This document shows positions 1 through 10,468 of a stretch of DNA of 64,000 nucleotides, one piece after another. Numbering within the stretch: position 1 is the first letter of the stretch; each line of letters opens with the position of its first letter. This DNA comes from Viscum album (Eukaryota; Streptophyta; Magnoliopsida; Santalales; Viscaceae), in assembly GCA_963277665.1 (NCBI GenBank), contig OY728130.1, forward strand, positions 1,361,570,393 to 1,361,634,392. Direction: 5' to 3'. Made by a program: the position numbers and the translations under genes. The notes beneath the pieces are model-generated. The model saw only the letters and a list, made by a program, of their open reading frames with translations. It was not told where the DNA came from and did no database searches.

Positions 1-744
1 AAAAATAATGCCCCAGCCTTAAACAATACTTAATCATGACTTAAATGAATAATTCCCATAGAAGATCTTTTTAGCTTTAGAGTTTTAGAGAATTAGGTCA
101 TAACTATTACATTTAAAAAGATTACATAGTATACACTTCTACTATGTTTCCATAAAATAAAAAACACTTAAAAAGAAACATTTCTAGTTCCATGTTTTAG
201 ATAGAATGTCTTTCCTTAATCCCATCCTTGACCCTATTCATCTTTAAGTCCTGTGGTAAACATTTCAAAAATTTGGGATGAGTTTAAAAATCCCAGTAAA
301 GGATACACAAGGAAGGAAAACTGTTAGTTTTTCAAAACAACAAGTAAACCATGAGTACTTTAGAAAAGTAATACTTTTCACCTTTATGAAGTAGTAAAAA
401 AACTCATCACTGAATAAAAGACCATTACTTACCCTTTTGAAACCAAAATATTACAATAAAACCCATATAAAGAACACATAACATATAAAGGTAACTTGGG
501 ACATGAACATACTTAAATGGAATAACCATACAACCGACTTCCACACATACTTAATAGAATAGCCATACGACCGACTTCCATACACAATGCATTGGAGGTT
601 AAAACGTAACCAGCCATCCTGGTATTCACGGAACCACCCGTCATATGGTTTATCACGTAACCACTCATCAAATGTCCAAGTACCATTATAAAATCATAAT
701 ACATAAAAAAATTATAAAGGAATGAAAACATTTCCACATTTCAA

Positions 745-1085
745 GCACAATATATCACTTAAATATATTGACACAACCAATACATTATCAAATCCATTTT
801 CAATAACAAAAAAGATTATATGGTATTTATTTACTTTTAAAAAATATAAAGGCTTGTTGAGGAAGCCAAAGATCAAATAATACTCACGGCGGCGGAAAGG
901 TCATTGTCACCACGTATGTTAAAAAGAAACAAACCTTTTGTCATTTAGTAAAAAACTTCGTATAGAAAAGATTCCTTTCGAATAAAAGTATTATTCAAAG
1001 GGGTTTATACACCGTATAAAAGAAAGCATGGTATTAGAACAAAAATATTCCTTAATGAAAGGATATCGAGACAAAGTCCCTTACA
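745..1085. repeat. Dispersed repeat of about 340 bp, second copy at 23650-24000
   Basis: Shared landmarks in the same order and orientation as 23650-24000: CAATATATCA followed by TTAAATATATTGACA, GGAAGCCAAAGATCAAAT, a GGCGGCGGAAAGGTC / GGTGGTGGAAAGGTCG pair, GTTTAGTAAAA, TTTATACACC then ATATAAAAGAAAG, and GACAAAGTCC. I estimate roughly 75-80% identity by eye. In element A it lies inside the LTR; in element C it lies in the internal region just inside the polypurine tract. No reading frame is conserved. Confidence 0.6.
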
Positions 1086-1264
1086 AAGATGGTATCCTTG
1101 GATTAAGGATAAATCAATTACATAATTATGTGTGACAAATAAATAAACCAAATATAAGTGGATATTAAGTGTAAAACAATCAGAGGTTATTCAATCATAT
1201 TCATAGAATGACATATTCAAGGAGTACAAGTTTATCCCAAAGAATCAAAAATTGGTTAAGAAGT

Positions 1265-2270
1265 TCCCTTGCAAAAATTTGACAGCCTAACGGTGTCACT
1301 TCAAAATTCAGAAAATGAGTTGATGAGAGTTAAAAAGGGTATCTCATCACTTGGACATAAAATTTACATCAATAAGGATATAGAATAAAATATCCCAACA
1401 TAATAACATGTTAATTAAAAGACCCAACAAAAATAAGTCTTTTAAAAAGAGGAGGGTGAAAGGTTCCCTTACCGACTTGGGTATCTTTTGAAACATACAC
1501 CCCATGAAAGAAGGACAATACAACATTGATGTAAATACTCATAAACAAAATTATATTAAAAAAAGATTAGAATAATTTTTAGAACATATACCACTCAATG
1601 GAAATTGTGGAAAATGTAGCATAGATATCATGGAAATAAAAGTGAGATGAAAAATCCCTTACGAAAACTCGGCAGCCTAACGATGCCACTTAAAATGTCC
1701 AAAAATGGATTGATGAGATCAAATAGGGTCTCTCATCATACTAAAATAAAATTTACAGAAATATGATATATAAAATAAAATCCCCCAACATAACAAATAG
1801 GAGCTTAAAAGAAGTGACATAAAGGAGAGTACTTAAAAAGAAAGAGAGAGGTTTGATCTCTTATGAAAATTCGGCAGCCTAACGACGCCAATCAAAACAT
1901 CCAAAATGGATTGATGAGAGAAAATAGGGTCTCTCATCATATGAACATAAAAATTACAGTAATATGAATATAAAATAACATCCCCAATCATAAGAATTAT
2001 GAGCTTATAATAAATGACATAAAAGAGAGTACATAAAAAGAACGAGAGAGGTTGGATCCCTTACAAAAATTCAGTAGCCTAACGACGTCAATCAAAACAT
2101 CAAAAATGGATTGATGAGGGAAAATAGGGTATCTAATCATATGAACATAAAATTTACAGTAAGAGTAATATAAAATAACATCCTAATCATAAGAAAGATG
2201 AGCTTAAAAGAAATGACATAAAAGAGTGTACTTAAAATGAAAGAGAGGGGTAGGATCCCTTACCTCAAGT
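1265..2270 (-). repeat. Tandem repeats of about 196 bp in LTR-A, core GTTAGGCTGCC
   Basis: On the plus strand the core reads as variants of GCAGCCTAACG(A/G)(C/T)G at about 1285, 1672, 1873 and 2069. Spacings are about 387 (two units), 201 and 196 bp. Between cores, units share ATTGATGAGA, GTCTCTCATCA and a run of A/T. The same unit occurs on the opposite strand in both B LTRs (14750-15580 and 20497-21320). The core varies little while the spacer drifts. Confidence 0.8.
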
Positions 2271-2590
2271 CTGACTTGCCTTGTTTGTTTCTTTATATTC
2301 CTGAATAATAAACGTTGGTAAAATTATAATTTCTTAAGGAAAACTTTTAAATATTATTATTCAGTTCATATCACATATTATAATGTTATAATATTTGGTT
2401 AATAATGTGGGATCATATTAGACGTTTTTGTTAATGTTTGGTACATGAGTCAAAAATGAACTTGTTTGAAAATGATTGTCCAAGTAGTTATAAGTAAATC
2501 ATCTCCAGAATATTATTAATGATTTAATTATCATATATATCCAGTAAATATTCATTTTATACTACCCCATAACATTTGGAGATAAAAAGA

Positions 2591-2651
2591 AATGAAATGC
2601 ACCGTTCATGGAGACGGTAGACCGTACGTACGCATGAACGCTACTTTCATT
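2591..2651 (-). other. Stem-loop with conserved 22-nt core, copy A1
   Basis: Plus-strand layout: outer arm AATGAAA (2591-2597) pairs with TTTCATT (2645-2651); inner arm CGTTCATG (2603-2610) pairs perfectly with CATGAACG (2633-2640). The enclosed 22-nt core (2611-2632) begins GAGACGGTA and ends GTACGTACG; it holds its own small hairpin, ACGG(TAGA)CCGT. Three more copies of the core lie in LTR-C at about 27627, 27838 and 28019. Stem sequence differs between copies while pairing is kept. Not a hammerhead: no CUGAUGA or GAAA motifs. Function unknown. Confidence 0.7.
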
Positions 2652-2794
2652 TTTTTGTCATATTAATGGAATTAAAAATAATTGAGAGATGTATATATTT
2701 TAATTACAGTATAATATATATGTTATATAGGTCAAATATGCTAATTAATTTCATTCTTTATACATTCCATGTATTGCATGAATGAGTCACATCA

Positions 2795-2830
2795 CTTTAG
2801 GGGGCGGTAGTCCACACTTCCTCGTATGAA
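2795..2830 (-). other. Decayed stem-loop copy A0
   Basis: GGGGGCGGTAGTCC at about 2800 aligns with the core start GAGACGGTARNCC, and the following CTCGTATGA with the core end and right arm, but the palindromic GTACGTACG part is lost. It lies about 190 bp from copy A1, the same spacing as the copies in LTR-C. Confidence 0.4.
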
Positions 2831-3365
2831 ATTATCGCATTTGCACAACATGAAAAGCATAAAGGAATGTTTTAAATATAAAATTCAGAAGCATATAGAA
2901 AACATAAATACCATATATATCATATATAAAATATAGTGATATCATAATGGCCACCATGAAAGGTGTTAAGAGAAGATTGAACAATCATCGTTTTGGGAGG
3001 CAGAAATTCGCCATCCACAGAAACAATATGTTCTTTAACCATTAGATGAAGGTGTGTGTAAGTGTAGCTCAAATACTTCACATAACAACATCCTAGTATA
3101 TTTAAGATATTGGTTTTGTTACAAAATAAAGGAATAAATGAGTTTATATGGGTGATAAGCAAAATAAAACAAAAGAACACAAGGGAAGACATTACCTTAA
3201 AATTGGGTAATTCTTCTTGATTTGAGCTCAAAGGCTTCCTTGGAAAAGATTCTGCGCAAAGGTGAGGCTTCAATTATGAAGATAGGGATGTGGACAGATA
3301 AAATGGGCAGGGGTTGGCCAATCCAAAGGCTTGAGAGGTGTGGGTAAGGTTGTTGAGGTGGGGGC

Positions 3366-3375
3366 CTTTTATAAG
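3366..3375 (-). promoter_or_regulatory. TATA box of LTR-A
   Basis: Minus strand CTTATAAAAG, followed by GGCCCC. LTR-C has the near-identical CTTATAAAAA followed by GGCAC at 28388-28397 in the same relative position. It marks the U3/R boundary and supports transcription to lower coordinates. Confidence 0.6.
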
Positions 3376-4993
3376 AGGAGAGGAGGGGCACTCTTGGAAA
3401 GTCAAAAAAGGATACATTATTTTCAAATGAGTTTCGGATTTTAAAGGTCCCACATTGATATATTTCGAGGATAAGGTGATAAGGGTTCAAAATAAACCCA
3501 TATAATAAGTTATTGACATGTTTAGGTCTTAGATTTTACATTATATTTTCATTTTATTTAAATCGTTAAATAATGAGGTAATCGCTGCATCATCATGATG
3601 TCATAAATAATTTAATTAATTTAATGTATAAAAATTATAAAAAAAATACTATCATGTAGGAAATATTTTTTTATTTCCAATGAATATCTATAGTAAAAAA
3701 TTTTACTTTTATAACCCCATGTAAAAATTGTTTTAGTAAAACAATACATGTTTGTGTCATTTTTTACTTTTACATTAAATAAAAGGCATTAATGTCATTA
3801 TCTTACCCAAGTGGCTCCATGGGGTCCCAAAAATCTACCCATGGGTTGTCTTGGTCAGCCATGACTCATCCAATAGGGTTAGGACAAGTTTCAAGATATT
3901 TTCATTTTATTATAATATAATTTTTACCTTAAATCATAGTAATTACCTTTAATCGCGATTAATAAAACTTAAAAGTTACTATTCACCAAAAATTATTTTA
4001 ATCTCATTGAACCACATTTTACTTCCTAATGAAAACCGTGTATATCAGATTTTTGAAAATCAAATCACAGAAGTGGTAAAGTTTTATTTAAACGAAAAAT
4101 TAGTTTCTTTAACTACCAATTAGTGGTTTCACTATTCATAAAAAATTGATGTTTTTCAGAAAAATACCAAAAATTCCCCCTAAGCTATATTTGATACTCC
4201 GAATTCAAAAATGATGTCTATTTTAAAAAATTCAAAAAATATAATTTGCATTAATTAATTTAATAATTAATTCCCACTGTCAAAATAAAGAGCGTGTTTT
4301 TAAGAAACAATATCTATTAAAAGATTTACACTAGTTTAAGACCAATTTCAAAGTGAAATTAATTCCAATGACCACCCTTTGGTTAAATGGTAAAAATATA
4401 TTCTAAATAAAATTTAATCTCAATTAAAAATATAATCAATCCATATAAATAAATCAGATTAAAAGGAGGTTTTGAATTAAAATGCAACATTTTCACTAAA
4501 AACGATCTTTATCGGAAAAATAAGAAAAATTTACACAAAGTAAATTTTGATGTACATATTCTAAAGAAGGATTTTATTTTGTCAAATAAAACATTTAAAA
4601 TTGTCAAAAGTATATTTAAAAAGGGTTCTCTATCAAAAGGTGGTTAATCAACCTATTAAAGTATATTAGAAGATTTATGCTTAAAATTGGATTCATTTTC
4701 ATTTTATGCCTCTAAAATTTATTGGATAAAAGTAAAAATATTTGAAAAACATATATATTCATTTTGTAGTTAGTTCCGTTCTTTCCTGCCATTACAATGT
4801 CTAGGCGTTAACTACCATTTAAAATAATATTATTTTATTATTAGAGTGCAACGTAAGATTTCAAAGGAACTCGTTGTCGCGTATTGGGTACGCCATCGAG
4901 CATAGCGTTCCCTTTAAAGTAATATTAACATTTTATTCACAAATATTGATAAACAGTATAATGTAATATTATTTATTTACCTGGGATGTTACA

Positions 4994-5800
4994 TATCAAG
5001 TTTGAAATTTTTGAGAAGTTATTCACAAATTTTGAGTAATACCTAGAAAGATAAAGGAATCTATGAATCTCTATTATAAATGTTTTCATGGGACACTCTT
5101 CAATTAACTTTGTCTTGGAAGGGTCTATATATATTCATTTTTTGGTGATTACTTTCACCAAAAAAGATACATCCTCTATCTAGATCTCACATTTACTAAA
5201 CTTTTCATAACGTTTCTCCCTTCTATTTGTATTTATAACAATATTCAAATACCCCCCATGTCCCCCTTTCTAATGGAGTATATCATAATATAATTAACAA
5301 ATAATAACAAAAAAATTTCAATGTAATCTCTAAAGACTCTATTCATTATGTCCATGAATATTTCTAGAACATAATTGCATCTAAATAGAATCATTTTGAA
5401 CTCATACTATCCATACCTCATTCAAGAGGTAGTATTTTTCATATCTTACTCCCTCACTATTAATTGGTGATATATCGACTAAAGGTCCACCTTATAGAAA
5501 TACTCAGCCCCACATAGTTGATCGAACAATTTGTATAACCATGGAAGGTTATTATTGTGCTTTATTTTGGATTTATTAAGCTCATGATAATCAAAGATGA
5601 GGTATATTTATCTATCCTTATTCTTGATGAAGAGTACTGGTGCACCCTTTGGTGAAGCACTCATGAATATAAAACCCTTTTCCAGATTCTCTTGTAATTT
5701 CTTTTCAAGTTCTTCCATCTCAATAGTGGCTATTCTATAAGGTGTCCCTTATATAGGCTGAGATCTAGAAATAAGTTCAATTAAGAACAAAACTTATCAG
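4994..5800 (-). pseudogene. Ty3/gypsy reverse transcriptase fragment, element G
   Basis: Minus-strand conceptual translation, with several stops, shows the gypsy RT series in order. [20 protein letters not shown] at about 5755-5695 matches the usual PYRMAPAEL.ELK.QL start; then [19 protein letters not shown] (usual KGFIRPSVSPWGAPVLFVK), YHELNK, VDL..IYHQL (usual IDLRSGYHQL), YEFKM, FMDIMNRVF, a FVNYIMIYS segment where the active-site FIDDILIYS is expected (both aspartates lost), KFSKCE, then RYYSKFVNNFSKI (usual YYRRFV..FS.IA). The reading ends exactly where LTR-A begins at 4993. The RNase H, integrase and chromodomain expected next are absent, either deleted or lying beyond the window if LTR-A is a nested insertion. 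Confidence 0.85.
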
Positions 5801-5984
5801 TTAAGAGGAAGACCATACTATTATTCGGGGAACACATCCGTTTAGTCCCCCACAATGGGCATGTCTTTGAACATGATTATCTCTTTTATATCAATAATTT
5901 TAACTAGATATTATATCTTATATGGAAATAATATACAAACTTGAGATTGTGGGTCCAAATAGGATTGATCCTCCTCCTTAAACT

Positions 5985-6340
5985 TGTATGGAATATGAGG
6001 ATGTCTCAGGATGTGAATAGGGATCTCACTTTTCTAAAAGTTTAGGTTCACATTGTATAATGATAGACAATCCTTACCGAATATAGTATCAAACACCACA
6101 AAAGTAAGTAAGATAATATTTTTTGGGAGGTTCATTCAACAAACATTATATACATTGGATTAATTTTTTTTCCATTTTCTATTCTCATAGATAACTCAAC
6201 CTCAATATTTTGAGGTGGTGTTTGAATAGTTCTACTAAAATTTCATGATATGAAAGAATGTGTAGAACCAAAGTAAAATATTATGTTGTCTATTATAGAA
6301 TGAATAACTAGAATACCTATGACCACATCATTTTCAGGAT
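5985..6340 (-). pseudogene. Ty3/gypsy aspartic protease, element G
   Basis: Minus strand reads VVIGILVIHSI then IIFYFGSTHSFIS, matching the chromovirus protease signature V..GTL.VHS....LFDSGATHSFIS. The catalytic aspartate is replaced (YFG for DSG), so the enzyme would be dead. Downstream, LYSVRIVYHYTM sits where ILGMDWL..Y is expected. It lies between the gag zinc knuckles (about 6640-6400) and RT (from 5800), the normal gag-protease-RT order. Stops interrupt the frame. Confidence 0.8.
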
Positions 6341-6399
6341 CCACCTCAATCATAGTGATGGGAAAATACTTCCCTTGATCCTTCTAATTTTGGGAATGA

Positions 6400-7300
6400 T
6401 GATGATGATTTACCTTAAGGACTCAAGGATTAGTGCACTGGATTGCATAGTTCCCTTTCTCTCTATAATTGAAGTATTGAACCATGGGTGGTTATCTCCT
6501 TTCCTCCATCATATCAGCTTACTTATTTATGTCTCTTATATATTCATGAGATTTATTTCCTTCTCACCCACACATAAATCATTTACCCACCCCTTTGAGG
6601 CAGTCCCCACGATGATTCTTCCCATATTTTGACATGTATGTGGGTGATATTTATTTACACATTTCACATTATATCCCCAATCTTGAAACTCCATCTTTCA
6701 TTCCTTATCACAATTCTATGGGACTATTCTTTAAACATCATCTCCATTTGATATCACATCAAGAAAGTTCTTCATAACTCCCAAACTATCAGTTATCCAG
6801 AGAATTTCAAAGGTGTGGTTTTAAACAACTAATGAATCTATCAATTTTATTATCGCTATTGATAAAAAACATGAAACATACCTTTAAATCCTTGTGAAAT
6901 TTTCTTTGTAGGCCATGAAAGATTCACCTTCCTTTTTCATTACCTATTTTATTTCTATCTCTATATTTTATGAATAATTCAAGGGAAATAATTGTTCATA
7001 AAGATTATATTAAAGTATTCACACTCTATCTCTTCAATTTTTTCCTTTTTATTGGTGTTCTAAATCAATGACCATCATTGATCAATATCACCATTTAAAC
7101 AATAAATGACCAGATTCACCTTCTCCATCTCAAAATAGAGAATCACATAAACGATCTTCTCCATTGAGTTAACCCACTATTCCTAGATGAGTGGATCAGA
7201 AGATCCAATAAATGTTGATGGATATTTATAGATAAAATACTTGATATCCAGTTTCTCCCTCTTAGGTGAAGATAGTCGTTCTACATTGTCTAGGTTATTA
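6400..7300 (-). pseudogene. Ty3/gypsy gag, element G
   Basis: Minus strand. The capsid part at about 7220-6900 reads FIGSSDPLI, then WVNSMEKIVYVI, EMEKVNLVIYCLNGD, ECEYFNIIFMNNYFP: the retrotransposon-gag pattern F.G..DP..A..W...ME.IF and F...F...YFP. The knuckle region at about 6630-6430 keeps KYGKNHRGDC (first cysteine lost), a badly decayed second knuckle, and YREKGNYAIQCTNP (from C..C...GHYA..C). Many stops. Three knuckles in this style are typical of Tekay/Del elements. Confidence 0.75.
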
Positions 7301-7654
7301 TTAATATCCTTAGATAGGTGGGTAAGAATCACCATAAAATTTTGAAATCCACCTTACAAGGAATTGGGGATGTCACTTGGGAAATCACATCATTTTCCCT
7401 CACACAGATTGTTGTCATAGTTTCTCCTAGTTCCCACCAGTTACTAAAAAAAGATTAGATAAAAACATATTAAAAAAAGTCATGAATAAATAATTTATTC
7501 ATTTGTGTAATCAACTATAAAGGCATATCTTGTGGGATCCTTCTGTTTAGAATTTTCTAAAACTAATATTATTGGGTGCTTACATATATTTAGTCTCATA
7601 TTAAGGTTTTTCACTATGGTTCTATAATCATAATTCCCAAATTGACTAACGAAT

Positions 7655-7667
7655 TCTCTGATACCAA
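7655..7667 (-). other. Primer-binding site of element G (tRNA-Met type)
   Basis: Minus strand TTTGGTATCAGAG, complementary to the 3' end of plant initiator tRNA-Met and directly downstream of the LTR-G 3' terminus (CAGGGTCACTATA). It fixes the orientation and marks LTR-G as a 5' LTR. Confidence 0.8.
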
Positions 7668-9573
7668 ATATAGTGACCCTGTTTTTTCTTAAATTATTAT
7701 TTCATCATTTTAAAGATAAAAAATATAATAGTGTTACAAAACTAGTATATAATGGTTTAGTGTCTTGTGTAAATTCAGACCATAAATAAATTTTACATAA
7801 TAAAACATAAAAAATTATTTAATTCAAAATATCTAGATTCTTATTGGTCCCTCTGTTGTCCTTAGTACAAGTATTCACTACATGATAAACATAAAAAGAA
7901 GGGGTGAGATCAAATCCTATTAAAAGGATGAATAAGATACTTGAAATATGGGTGAGCGTATTCATCATCATCATAAAATGAGAAAGGGATCAATCTTATA
8001 ATCACGAGGGGAAACATTAGATAAAGTCAAGGAATGTTGAAATACATAAAAATGAAATATAATTTCATTGTGGCTAACCACCACACATAGCTGTGAACAA
8101 AACTAGAATCATGGTCAAGCATATTTCACATTATCTCACGAGATTCATCACATTACATAATGAATTGGAGCATATATAATTATGTTTGGACCCATCACAT
8201 CATAAAATTTACAATAACTATATAATTCCAAGTGCACCCATCACATCATAACATTATATAATCATTCATTCCATAAAGAATGTATATCAATACTGGTCAT
8301 AAAATAACCCACGGAAATTAATGGATTTTATTTCATAAATCATACATTAATGATTACAGTTTTATATACCAAAAATAAAGAGGTAATAACATAATTTGTA
8401 TAAGAATCGTAAATCTTGAGTGAAGAAGAAATAGACTCAAGAAAAGTAAAAGATTTCTTTTAGAAGGAAGAGTTATTTTGGAAAAACCATTTCATTTTTC
8501 ATAAATCAGATGGTAAAAATATATATCATATAAGTGAAAAGGTAATAAAAAAGAAATTATATTTTGATAATAATAAAATAATATATACACTAAAAGTTTT
8601 TATCAAAGAGGAATACCCAATGAAATGAAATTGTGTTGGAGAATCTCCTTACCTTATGTCGGAGTCATTTATTCTCTTTAATATCCAAGATAATAAAATT
8701 AAATTCATTAATTAATAAATACAGAAAAATTTTATAAATGGATTTTATTTATTATAATTTTATTAATTTCATTTTTTACCATTACGAAGAGTTATAGAGT
8801 TCGATTTCATCACTTGGGAGTTTTATTTTTCTTGATTTTCATTATCAGTTCAGTTGTATACATGAATAAAAGATCATGTAAAATGGGAATAATTGCCCAT
8901 AATAGAAATTTTATGTTATTAATGAATGTAAATATGTTTAATTGGTATTATATATCTTTTTTATATTTTATTAGGAGTAATTGTTAGAAAAAATGTTAAT
9001 GAGAATGATTTAGATTATTTTGTCGGTTTTTACGATCATTGTGAGCTTAAATCATTTTATTTTACATCCGATTGATATATTGGTTACAAAAAATTACATA
9101 ACTTATAATATGTTCAATAGAGTCATATATAAAGATAAAAATTGTTTTATGGCCATCATTGGATGTGGTAATGGAAAATTAAAATGCATCATCCTCAATG
9201 GTGGTAAATCGACACACCACAGATGATATTTTCATTTTTTGAATGAAAGAAATGGAAGAGATTTGAAGATGAATAATTCCATTAACATAATAACATTATA
9301 GTATATAAAATATACAATATTTATAATCCCCTTATATAATTTTAGGTTATTATATTATAATAAAATAAATGAAATTGAAAATAAATTAAATGAAAAAGAA
9401 AGACGATTTTACCTCTTGAATTTCTTCTCCTTGAGAACCTCCTTAGAGAAAAGGGTTTTGTATTTTGATGAGACCAAGAGATCTTAGAAGTACATTTGGG
9501 GTATTTTTAATGGTATTGAGAATATTCTAGATGATATTCAAGGATTTGGATGTGTGAGGATAAGAGGTGGGGG

Positions 9574-9581
9574 TATTTATA
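9574..9581 (-). promoter_or_regulatory. TATA box of LTR-G
   Basis: Minus-strand TATAAATA with CTTCCC upstream and CCCCCACCTC downstream; almost the same setting as the LTR-B promoter (CTTTCCCTATAAATACC at about 14420). Confidence 0.6.
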
Positions 9582-10254
9582 GGGAAGGAGAGTGGTGTTT
9601 TCTCATTATTTTATTCTTTAGTTTATTATTTTGGGTAAAGACTATGTATAATTTAAATATTATCACTATTTTTTTTGAAATAATGATTTATAGTTCTATA
9701 TTTGGGTATTAAACCATCCATAAACCATCTATTACTCAATAATTCTTGTATTTAGCTTTTATCCTAAATTATAATATTTTACTATTCACCAATACTTCAC
9801 GTTTTTTAGAAAAGTTCCAAAAAATCACCAGAACAATTATTAGATGAATAGAATAAATAAAATAACTCAATTTTTTGAAAACAATTTTATAAATATGTGA
9901 AATTTAATTTTTAATTAAAACCATTATTTCTTTGAAAAATACTAATTTTAAATTTATATATGATTTTATAACACATTGAAAATATAATTTATGTATTATA
10001 AAATTATCTTATACTCCAAATTAACCAAAATATGAATTTATGAATATATTTTGTGAAAGTAAATTTTATTTTAAATCATTATATTAATTATAAAACAGTA
10101 AATACATATTTATGTTTTAATAAAATTCAAACACTTAATTAATAATTTTTTAAATATTAATTTACTTATACTATGATATAATTCTATCATATTATCATTT
10201 ATAAGATATATAATTTTTTTATACTTTCATAGATGATGATACTATGCTATTGGT

Positions 10255-10312
10255 GAAATTACTATTCCTAATGGCCATGTTACTATTCCAAGGGTGAGGT
10301 TACTATTCCATC
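10255..10312. repeat. Three short tandem units of 20-21 bp
   Basis: TTACTATTCC recurs at about 10259, 10280 and 10300, separated by variants of (A/G)(T/G)GG(T/C)(C/G)A. It lies in the U3 of LTR-G near its start. Short and imperfect. Confidence 0.5.
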
Positions 10313-10468
10313 ACTATTGATTCCTTAACTTCTAGAAATGATTTTTATTTCATCCATTCATTATTTATAAGGTTTGAATTATTTTAACTATCTACTTTTA
10401 TGTGATTTACACTATTTGGAATAACTATAAGAAGGTAATTTTCATTAATAAAATTTTGGGCTGTTACA

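Larger units (their letters stand above)
2256..3199 (-). promoter_or_regulatory. LTR-A transcribed leader bounded by two splice-donor-like sites
   Basis: Minus strand, downstream of the TATA box: TTTTAAGGTAAT at about 3191-3199 and CTTGAGGTAAGGG at about 2256-2268 both match the plant 5' splice-site consensus AG|GTAAG. A possible 3' splice site, TTATTATTCAG, precedes the second by about 45 bases. LTR-C has the same pair (28211-28223 and 27281-27293), and LTR-G has a weaker pair (9407-9420, 8646-8658). The stem-loops sit between the two sites. Use as splice sites is inference. Confidence 0.35.
4..4993 (-). mobile_element. LTR-A, 5-kb long terminal repeat, Ty3/gypsy Tekay-like
   Basis: On the minus strand the repeat starts TGTAACATCCCAGG at 4993 and ends near the window edge in a GGGGCATTA-like terminus, matching the ...GGGGCATTACA end of LTR-C. 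Reading down the minus strand: U3 from 4993 to about 3400, homologous to LTR-C and to 21864-23398; a TATA box at 3366-3375; a leader with two stem-loops (2591-2651 and a decayed one at 2795-2830); a block of 196-bp tandem repeats (1265-2270); then A/T-rich U5-like DNA. Length and termini fit Tekay/Del chromoviruses, which have unusually long LTRs. The first base pair of the 3' end is degenerate and the flank lies outside the window, so solo LTR versus element end cannot be settled. Confidence 0.75.
7669..10468 (-). mobile_element. LTR-G, 2.8-kb 5' LTR of element G
   Basis: Minus strand starts TGTAACAGCCC at 10468 and ends ...GGGTCACTATA just before the primer site. A TATA box (TATAAATA) lies at 9574-9581, preceded by a C-rich tract and followed by a leader with donor-like AAGAGGTAAAA (9407-9420) and ATAAGGTAAGGAG (8646-8658). 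A possible decayed stem-loop (9186-9228) lies between. Shorter than LTR-A and with different terminal sequence, so the two probably belong to different subfamilies. Confidence 0.75.

Noticed and set aside
513..737. 74-codon minus-strand ORF
   Set aside because: Lies within LTR-A, no motif; chance frame in LTR DNA.
2591..2651. Hammerhead, twister or other known self-cleaving ribozyme in the stem-loops
   Set aside because: No CUGAUGA...GAAA for hammerhead, and no match to the twister loop residues I know. Left as unknown structure.
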